Shown: in pieces, positions 57,001-64,000 of the stretch
Numbering within the stretch: the first letter of the stretch is position 1
Layout: each line of letters begins with the position of its first letter
Position numbers and translations under genes: made by a program
The notes under the pieces: model-generated
What the model saw: the letters and a program-made list of their open reading frames with translations, nothing else
Database searches by the model: none
What the model was told of the DNA's origin: nothing
Assembly (NCBI GenBank): GCA_943704415.1
Contig: CALSCO010002138.1
Location: forward strand, 1-64,000
Direction of reading: 5' to 3'
DNA: 64,000 bases
From: Parvularia atlantis
Taxonomy: Eukaryota; Opisthokonta; Rotosphaerida

Positions 57001-59097
57001 CCCTGCGTCAGCGCTGCCGCGAGAGAGCGCACTGTACGGCGCACCTGGGAGAGCGCAGGAACGCGTCCTTGAGCGCGAGAAAGGCCTGGATGTTGCGGAT
57101 GGTGGCGTCGGTCGAGCGGTTATCCTGCGCGAGCGCGCCTGGCACGATTGCGATTGTGAGGGGCCGGCGGCCGCGCAAAGACGGGCAAATGCGCCGCCGC
57201 ACCGGGCACGTCGTCGTCCAGGAACGGGTTGTTGCGCGCGCGCATCTTGGCCGCGAGATCCTTCGTGCCGACGAGCACAAACGACTCGAGGATGTCGACC
57301 ACCTGGATCTGGCGTAGTGTGGCACGATCAGCCCGGCCGCACCACCGCTATCGTCGCGGGGCGCACCTGATGCTGCCGGCGCGGGTCAGAGTCTGTCGAC
57401 GCCTTGCGCGCAGCTGCGCGCGATACGCCCTGCCGCCCGGGTCAGCAAATGGCGGCAAACAGCACAGTGCGTGACCGCACCTCGCTCGCGGCCGGCGACG
57501 TCGACGACGACGCAACAAAGTCAACGACGACTTCGTAACCCTTGGCGTCGTTCAGGTCGTTGAGCAGCGACGCCGAGAGCTTACACGAGACCTGCGTGTC
57601 GCGGCGTGCGGGTCGTGTCAGCGCTGATGAAAATTGCCGCGGAGGGGCAGGGCGTGCCTGGATCAGCTTGGTGAGGAGTTTGATCAGCGTGACGATGCGC
57701 GCGCTGTTGACCTCGACGCGGATGGTTTCGACGAGGATGGCGACGGTCTTCTTGCCGTGGAGCGTGTCGATCAGGGTCGAATCGCTCCCGACACGCGCGT
57801 CCACGAGCGTGTCAAACAGGCCGACGATCCTGCACGCACGGGGCGGCGCGTGTCAGGGCGCGCGCGGCGCTCTGTCGTTGAGCGTGCCTCGATCGCCACT
57901 GGTCGTTGTCGACCCGACCGTAAAAGTCGAGCATCGTCAGCAGCGGCTCGAGGCCGTCCGACTGGAGCTCGTCCACGCAGACGGCCGACTTGAGCATGGT
58001 CGCGAGTGTGCTGAACAGGCTGTCGGCCACGGCGAGGCTGTCGGTGCGCCCGAGCGCTGCCGCGTCTGCGCGCCGCCAGCCGCCGTCAGACGCCGAGCAG
58101 AGTAGGCATGCGCGGGGTCACCGTCGGCGCCGGCCGAGCTCGCGCCGCGCAGGGCCAGGCGCGAGATGATGTACGCCAAGGCGAGCATGAGCGTCGAGGG
58201 CAGCTTGCACCGCGCCATGTCGTCGAGGCCGGCTGTCTGCGTGCGCGCACGCGTTGTGAGGCTGTGCCGCGCACGCGGGCCCATCGAATTGTCCGGCACC
58301 GTCTTGGACAGAATCTCGGCCGCGTTGAGGTAGTGAAGGCCGCTGCCGGTGAAGTACTGCAGCAGCTCTGCCAACGCTGCGTGAGCAAGCCCGCACGCAG
58401 CACCAGGCTCGCCGCACACACGCACCCTTGGCAACCTTGCCACCGTAGGTGATGTTGCTGCGCTTCTCGGGCAGGAACGCCTGCAGCGCATCGCTGAGAC
58501 GCTTTGACGCGGCGTAGGCAAACTTCGTAAACTCGGGAAAGCTGTTGCGGCACGCAGCGCTCAGCGATGCCGTCCAGCCCCGTACGCCCGACGCCGTGCA
58601 CGCGCGCGCACCGCGACACGTCCGACCGCATGCCGCTGTACGTGTTTGTAAAGCCGCTGACGATCGCGTCGAGCTGCTCGTCGGTCTGCGCGGCGATGAG
58701 CGCACGACGCCCGGGCTGCGCCCACTCGCGCACCCGTCTGTCATCGACCACGTCCAGGTACTCGCGCCACTGCCGTGCGACCGCGCCCGGGTCGACCGTG
58801 AACCTACGCGCACACGTGGACCCGTAAGGCTCAGCGGCGTGCACGGCGCGGTGCGGCGTGCGGGCCACGCACAGATCTGCCGACTTGTCGGGCGAGCCGC
58901 GATCGAGCGCGACGTGCAGCCGGCTGGCCGCGGCCGCGCGATCGGCGCGTGGCGAGGCGTCGCTGTCGGCGTCGGATGAGCTGCGACGCGTGCACGCGTG
59001 AGCGACGGGGCGCGGGCGGTGCACATCGCGCCGCGTGGCCGCACCCGCCGTCGGCGCGCCGCGGCTTGCGCACGATGTTGGACACCCAGCTGCTCAT
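44924..59097 (-). CDS. Giant BEACH-WD40-FYVE protein (ALFY/WDFY3-like)
   Basis: About 14 kb, with an estimated 4,000 residues. It starts MSSWVSNIVRKPRRADGG and continues through long armadillo-like helical regions (FPEFTKFAYAASKRLSDALQ, ALAELLQYFTGSGLHYLNAA). A concanavalin/LamG-like module lies at about 54700-54180 (GYTFMAWVRVQEFD, DFSTFQLRDNTWYHIAIVHT). A PH-like region follows (SCMYMIDNYFVYGN, KRYWAYREIRDVHLRRFLLR). The BEACH domain runs about 47990-47040 (WQRREISNFAYLMSLNTLAG, PFHYGTHYSSAMATCSFLIR, ADVMELIPEFFYLPEMFVNE, LPRWAHGDPARFVHLHRQAL). WD repeats and a C-terminal FYVE finger close it (CMGCGTRFALVDRKLHCRAC, FCQSCARYE, IKTCARCFAHI). Animal ALFY has this order and bridges autophagy cargo to PI3P membranes. 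Many intron junctions were not individually checked, and a split into two genes is possible. Confidence 0.82.
48015..48075 (-). repeat. Poly-Gly (CCG/CCA) repeat inside the BEACH region
   Basis: GGC/GGT codons encode about 16 consecutive glycines between the PH-like region and the start of the BEACH core (after FGVSV, before LGSLFQGSTP). The position is a surface loop in BEACH proteins, so length change is likely tolerated. Confidence 0.85.
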
Positions 59098-60654
59098 GGC
59101 TGAGCTGCGGGTCCGCCGTGTGCGAGCCTGTGCGCAGGGGCGGATGGTGAGCGCGCGAGGAGGTCGCGGCTCACACGGATGCGATGACGCTGGTCAACTA
59201 TCACGCACGCAAACGCGGGGCAAATCGCTCAGCATGCCCGCGGACAACGACTCGGACATCAACGTACCGGTGCGCTTAACGCTCGGCGCGGCGCGGCAGC
59301 TCAGACGCGCACGCTGCAGGACGACGTGGCCGCGCTCGTGGGCCGCGCGATCGCGAGGCTGCCGGCGCGCAGCCGCGAGCGGGCCGCGGCCGAGAAGCAG
59401 GCGGACGCGCTCGTGCGCCGGTGCGGCTTGCGCGCTGGACCATCTGTGGCTCATATGTGACGGCCAGGCTGCTGGACCAGCGGCAGGAGCAGCTGCGCGC
59501 GGCACGCGCCTTGGGTCTCACGTACGGCACGCTGCCGGCCGTGGACACGTGCTCGTCCGCGGAGCTGCGCGAGATTTGTACGCTCGCGTTCCGACAGCGT
59601 CCGACTCCCTGAGCGCGCTCGCGTACGCGACAGGCGACGGCGCGCTGCGCCTTGCGACGACCGTGGCACCGCGTGCCGCACCATTGATGGACGCGCTGCT
59701 GGCGCGGGCGGACGAGGTGCTCGAGCGGTGCGCCTACACGCCCGCCGAGGCGATGCAGCAGCTGCGGCGCTACGCCACCACGACGGCGCCGGCGGTGCGC
59801 GTGCCGCCCGCGGGAGCGCTATACACTGACGCAGAACAGGTCCTGTTGCTTCTCATGACGACGATCGCGCGCGCCGAGCACGCCGCGCTGCAGAAGAGCG
59901 TGTCGGCTGCGCGCGGCAAGCACGCCGCCGCTGGCCCGGCTGCGCACGTGACGTCGCTGTGGACGGCGCTGGCCGCGTTCCGGGTCATGCGCGCCGCGTG
60001 CGACCGCCGGATGAGCGCCGCCGAGCTGGCCGAGCACGACCGCTGCCTCGCGGCGCTGCTCGCGCTGTACATCTCGGCCCAGGTGGCCTCGGACGGCGCC
60101 GCGGGCGTGCCGCCGCTGTCGCTATCGCAGCTGCTGCACTTTGCCGGTGCGTCTCGTAGCTGCGCGTGCCGGACGACCGCTGACTGGCGCGGCACACCAG
60201 GCGCCGGCGAAGCAGGCTGGCTCGTGCTGCGCGAGGCGCTGCTGCAAGAGTTTGCGACGGCGCGGCAGCCCTCTGTGGGCCGCTCGGTGCTGTTTGTCGC
60301 GGTTGTGGACGCGGCGCTGTCTGTGCACGAGCACACGGCGGTGGCGACGGCCTCGAGCCTGACCGAATCGCTGCAGTGCGCGTCGCTGGGCACGCCGTCG
60401 CTGCGCCTCACTTCCTGATCGCAGGCGCTGCATGCTTGCGGCGTGGCTGCGCCAGCGCGGCCGCCGCGTCACCGTCGAGCTGCCGGCCGAGCACCGCGCG
60501 ACGATCCTGCAGCAGATGTGCGCAGCACGCATGGGCGCGTTTGACGGGCTGACGCGCGCGCGACAGGCCCGACACGGTAAGCGATGACGACGACGAGCGC
60601 CTGCTGGGGTCGTTTGAGGCGCTCGCGGACGCCGTGGATGTGCGTGCGGCGTAA
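59096..60654 (+). CDS. Uncharacterised helical protein
   Basis: No recognised domain. The C-terminal three-quarters are well supported by in-phase introns: RTLQDDVAALVGRAIARLPA, RLLDQRQEQLRAARALGLTY, GTLPAVDTCSSAELREI, SDSLSALAYATGDGALRLAT, YTDAEQVLLLLMTTIARAEH, LAEHDRCLAALLALYISAQV, AGWLVLREALLQEFATARQP and a final exon PDTVSDDDERLLGSFEALAD. Predicted almost all alpha-helical, about 400 residues, so possibly a scaffold or HEAT-like protein. The 5' exons are uncertain. An ATG at 59096 lies in the same CATG as the ALFY-like start; another candidate lies at 59235. One junction near 59580 would need an implausibly short intron of 20 nt, so it may be misread. Confidence 0.6.
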
Positions 60655-60788
60655 GGCGCGCGCGCGCCCTTGCTCACGCGCCGCGACATTCAGGCCGTTC
60701 GCGAGCAGCCGGCGTCGAAGCGTGCGCGCTCTGCGTGAGGTCGTGATCATGCTGCACTGCATCTCTCTGAGTTGAAAGCTACTAATGT

Positions 60789-62198
60789 TTACGCGGACGG
60801 CGTTTCGCGGGCCTTGGCCTGGCCGAGCTCGCCCAGAGAGACCATTCTGGACGGCTGACTCTTGGCGTAGGCGTAGAGCAGCCCTGCGGCGATGCCTGGC
60901 CGCTGCCGTGAGCACCCGCGGCGGTGCGCCCGTGCGCGGCGCGCGTACCGGCAAAGACGCTCAGCACGGAGGCCGACGTGACCTGCTGGTTGAAGAAGAG
61001 CATGCCCGCGACGGCCAGCGGCAGCTTGTTGACCGCGCCGGCCATGGAGTACGTCGTCGAGCTGGTGACGCGCAGGCACCACGAGCTGCAGTAGCTGATC
61101 AGGAAGCTCGTGACGCCGCTGCAGACGAGCGCGGCGGCGAGGGTCGATGTCATAAGTGGGAGGATCGCTTCGCTGGCGTGGCGTACGCGCGCGTGAGTGG
61201 TCGCGGCGCAACGCGACCGTGCCATGCCTGTTGGTGAAGAGCGTGCCCACGTCCCACATGCACAGCACGAGCAGCACGGGCAGCGACAGCACGTTGTTGT
61301 AGTAAACCGTGTCAAAGTCGTCAAACCTGCGCGGCACACCGGCGTGGGCCGTCGTGCGGCGCACGCGCAAAGACAGCACGCACCCGACCGTCTTAATGAC
61401 CACGCGCATGTACAGGACGTAGGCCGCCGACGCGATGCAGTTGGCGAACATCCACGCGTACCCGACCACCGTAAACTCGAGGTCGTACACGCCGCCGCAC
61501 ACGGCGCTGACGACCATCAGGGCGAAGCTCGCCAGGGCCATCGGCGTCACGGGCGTGCTCCAGATCCAGTATTCACCGTAGGCGATGGCGATGATCGTCT
61601 GCGCGTCGCAGCGTGTCGGGCGCGGTGGTGGCGGCCGGTGCGCGCCGCACCAGGTTCTTGAACAGGGTGAAGAGCGGGATCGAGATAAACTCGAGCCTGC
61701 GCGCGCGCACACAGCGCACGTCAGTCCGCACCGTGCGCAACACGCTGCATCGTGCGCACGCTTTGAACCCGGTGAACAGCATCGCGCAGAGGAGCAGCGT
61801 CACGGGCAGCCCTGACGCACTCGCGCCGTCAGCAAGCAGCAGCTGACGCAGGGCGCCGTCGCACGCACACTGCCGTGCCACGTCCCGCCGCAGGGGCCTA
61901 AACGTAATCAGCCCGAGCAGCTGCGCGACGGTGAGCAGCGTCACGACGACGACGCCCTGTATGGGCGCGCGCGTGGGCGAGGACGAGGGCGATGTGGCCA
62001 CGCGGTCTGCACCGACCTGCACAAACAGCGACAGGAACGACAGGCGGAACCTGAGCGTGCCGACGATGAGCTTGTTGAGCAGCGTCATGCCTTGGGCGCG
62101 CGCCGTCAGCAGCAGCACCGCGCGCGCCCGTGCGGCCGCGGCAGCGCACCGATCGACGTCGCGCAGTACGCGAGCAGCGCGACCGCGTTCGCCGCCAT
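60789..62198 (-). CDS. VRG4: GDP-mannose transporter (Vrg4-type, SLC35 family)
   Basis: Golgi antiporter bringing in GDP-mannose for mannosyltransferases, in exchange for GMP. The first exon, [16 protein letters not shown], joins [20 protein letters not shown] in phase. Further segments: [102 protein letters not shown] and [20 protein letters not shown]. The Y-N-N-x-L-S and G-A-x-N-K elements are the nucleotide-sugar motifs of Vrg4. Ten helices are expected. The C-terminus is lysine-containing. About eight short introns. It would supply the GT69 enzyme at 2759-4067. The start lies 68 bp from the divergent coactosin start. Confidence 0.88.
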
Positions 62199-62266
62199 GC
62201 CTGCCGTCGCTCTGCCTTTTCACCAGCCTCGGCCACAGCAGCCGCCTCGCCGCCTCGCCGCCCGCC

Positions 62267-62888
62267 ATGTCGACGCACACGCACATCCAGTTCGAGTCGT
62301 CGGCGACCGTGGCCAGCGACGCGCTCGATCTGTCCGACAGCGCGATCACCGACGCGCTGCGCGACTTCAACGATAAGGCGACGCCGACCAACTGGTGCGG
62401 CGCACGACTGGCGCAAGCGAGCTCACGCGCACGCACAGGCTCCTGGTCACGTACCAGAAGGGCAGCAACAAGCTGCAGCTGGTCGGCTCGGGCACGGGCG
62501 GCGTCAAGGAGCTCGTGGACGAGCTGCACAGCGCCAAGGCCATGTACGGCCTGTTCAAGTTCCAGCTGAACGAGGAGCGCCGCAAGACGGTTTACCTGAC
62601 CTGGGTGCGGCCCGGCGCCGCCGACGGGCCTCCGCGCGGGGGCTGACGCCGCGCCGCCCCAGGTGCCCGACGGCGTCCCGACCGTCGTCAAGGGCACGGT
62701 CAACACGCACGCGACCGTCGTCGCCAAGCACTTCAAGGTGCGGCATGCGAGCCGACCGGGGCCCTGCTCACTGCGCGCCCGCTCGCGCCCAGGGCTTCCA
62801 CGTGCAGGTCAACGCGCGCACGGAGGACGACCTGGACGAAGACGTGCTGCGGAAGAAGCTCGAGGCGTCGGCCGGGGCGCGCTACTGA
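62267..62888 (+). CDS. Coactosin (single ADF-homology actin-binding protein)
   Basis: Small F-actin-binding protein of about 145 residues that counters capping. The exons read MSTHTHIQFESSATVASDAL, LSDSAITDALRDFNDKATPT, then WLLVTYQKGSNKLQLVGSGT, GGVKELVDELHSAKAMYGLF, KFQLNEERRKTVYLTWVPDG, VPTVVKGTVNTHATVVAKHF and GFHVQVNARTEDDLDEDVL. This is one full ADF-H fold in coactosin order, including the T-W and K-G-x-x segments. Three GTGCG introns (tg|G, W|V and K|G joins) fit in phase. The stop is 69 bp from the convergent LIM gene stop. Identification is by family memory; an Abp1-like ADF-H protein is less likely at this length. Confidence 0.88.
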
Positions 62889-62957
62889 GCGGCACGCGGG
62901 CGGGTGTGCTTTTTCTTTCCGGGCGGGTTCGCCAACAACAGACGCGGGCGCGGGCGG

Positions 62958-64000
62958 TCACTGGTGGTCCTCGCACTGCGGCTGGTTGTTGCGCTGGAAG
63001 TACGACCCCGTGAGCACCTTGCCGCAGGTCGTGCAGGCGAAGCACTGCGGGTGGTACGTCCGGCTGAAGGCCGTGATGACCTGCCCGACGACCTGCGGCC
63101 CGCCCGGCCGTCAGTCCTGTGCGCGTTCGTGGAGGCTGGGCGCGCACGCACCGGCGTGCGGCACTTGGCGCAGAGCGTGTTGTTGGCCTCGTGGAAATGC
63201 AGTTCGCAGTGCGGGCGGCCGTTGAGGCTGAACGCCTTCTGGTTCATGAGCGGCTTGTGGCAGACCTAGCGCGGGTGCTCAGCGGCTGACGACGGGGCGC
63301 GCACGGGCGCACACACCTGGCACGCAAAGCACTCGGCGTGGATCTGCTTGCCGTCGGTGCTGATGAACGGGCCGTTGATGGGCTTGGTGCAGAGGTGGCA
63401 CTTTTGCGCAAAGAGCTGCGTGTAGTCTTGCGGGCAGTACACTGCGCCTGGTTTGTCAGGGCGGGCGCAAGCGTGCGTCCGGCGCGCGCACGCACGCTGC
63501 CCGTCCTTCTCGACGTAGTTTGTCGGCAGCGGCTTTTTGCAGTGCGTGCACGTGAAGTGCTCCTCGTGGTACACCCGTCCGAGCGCCTTGACGATCTTGT
63601 CCTTCACTGTGGCGCCACTTGCGTCCGCGCGCACGGCGCCGTCAGAGCACGCGCGCGCGCACGCCAGACGCAGCGCAAAGCGCGCACCAGACGTAGCACT
63701 TGCTGCTGAAGAGCAGCTTGTGGTCGGGCGGGCAGTACACCTTACCGTCGTGCTCCACAAACGGCTGGTCGCCAAACAGGCGCTGGCAGTGTGCGCAGCG
63801 GAAGCACGCGGCGTGGAAACGCTGCCGCCCCGTGCGGCGGATGAGCTCGCTGCACGCAGCGACATCGCCGCGCAGCCCCCTAAGCGCACCCGGCCGAGCG
63901 CGCCAATGTAGTCCTCGTCCTTGGCCAGCGGCTTGGTGCAGCTGGGGCACACCTTGAGCACCTGCGTGCGGGCCGGCGATGAGTCACACGCGCGCACGCG
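62958..64000 (-). CDS. Four-LIM paxillin-like protein, 5' end outside the window
   Basis: Zinc-finger adaptor with four consecutive LIM domains at its C-terminus, the arrangement of paxillin/Pxl1-type cytoskeletal scaffolds. LIM1: VCPSCTKPLAKDEDYIGAL, then CFRCAHCQRLFGDQPFVEHD. LIM2: SKCYVCGATVKDKIVKALGR, HEEHFTCTHCKKPLPTNYVE. LIM3: KCHLCTKPINGPFISTDGKQ, HAECFACQVCHKPLMNQKAF. LIM4: LCAKCRTPVVGQVITAFSRT, CFACTTCGKVLTGSYFQ, ending QPQCEDHQ. Zinc Cys/His ligands are intact where I could check. At least five introns interrupt it. The first visible exon begins at about 63965 after a CTCAT...CGCAG acceptor, so the N-terminal part (LD motifs, if any) lies beyond 64000. Confidence 0.85.

Noticed and set aside
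62196-62199. A fourth CATG-shared start at the GDP-mannose transporter
   Set aside because: The plus-strand ATG here is not in frame with coactosin, whose start is at 62267, so no shared start is claimed.
1-64000. Bacterial origin of the window, suggested by high GC and bacterial-like GGT and glycosidase domains
   Set aside because: Pervasive in-phase introns and strictly eukaryotic genes (Mediator, PAM17, TTI1, gamma-tubulin complex, FYVE, LAMMER kinase) exclude it.

Overview
This is nuclear DNA from a very GC-rich, intron-rich, compact eukaryote. About two dozen protein genes fit into 64 kb on both strands. Almost every gene is cut by introns of about 30-120 nt that share a strict grammar: a 5' end GTGCG, a branch-like CTGAC or CTCAC, and a nearby (C)AG. 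Fungal hallmarks are a PAM17 import-motor subunit, a GT69 (CAP59/CMT1-type) mannosyltransferase, a PBI2-like proteinase inhibitor and a Vrg4-type GDP-mannose transporter. They occur beside genes that most Dikarya lack: a sAC/ADCY10-like cyclase, a MED25-like Mediator subunit, a BEACH-WD40-FYVE (ALFY-type) giant, a SHANK-like SPN-ankyrin protein and a paxillin-like LIM protein. I infer an early-diverging, chytrid-like fungus; the species cannot be set from the sequence alone.

Layout: cyclase (-) 76-2278; GT69 (-) 2759-4067; unknown (+) 4097-4885; low-complexity putative regulator (-) 5037-7005; a 7-kb glycosidase-like/GT2 fusion (+) 8207-15264; RRM/zinc-knuckle protein (-) 15691-17924; PBI2-like (+) 18142-18547; MED25-like (-) 18618-about 21024; PAK1IP1/Mak11 (+) 21070-22511; TTI1 (+) 22535-26795; bacterial-type GGT (-) 26855-29027; PAM17 (+) 29026-29989; SHANK-like (+) 30028-31929; alpha/beta hydrolase (-) 31985-33003; homeobox (+) 33642-35380; LAMMER kinase (-) 35461-37795; BCKDK/PDK (-) 37883-39527; gamma-tubulin complex protein (+) 39526-42346; 5'-nucleotidase family (+) 42405-44869; ALFY-like (-) 44924-59097; unknown helical protein (+) 59096-60654; GDP-mannose transporter (-) 60789-62198; coactosin (+) 62267-62888; LIM protein (-) 62958 to window end.

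How the genes relate: they are housekeeping and signalling genes, with no operon or cluster logic. GT69, the GDP-mannose transporter and the GT2 fusion would all serve Golgi or cell-surface glycan synthesis. Coactosin, the LIM protein and the SHANK-like protein point to an actin/adhesion-type cytoskeleton. The strongest unusual signals are the glycosidase-GT2 fusion, the SHANK-like gene, recurrent GC-AG introns beginning GCACG or similar, and head-to-head genes whose start codons appear to share one palindromic CATG. I saw no virus-like or transposon copies, rRNA, tRNA or CRISPR.
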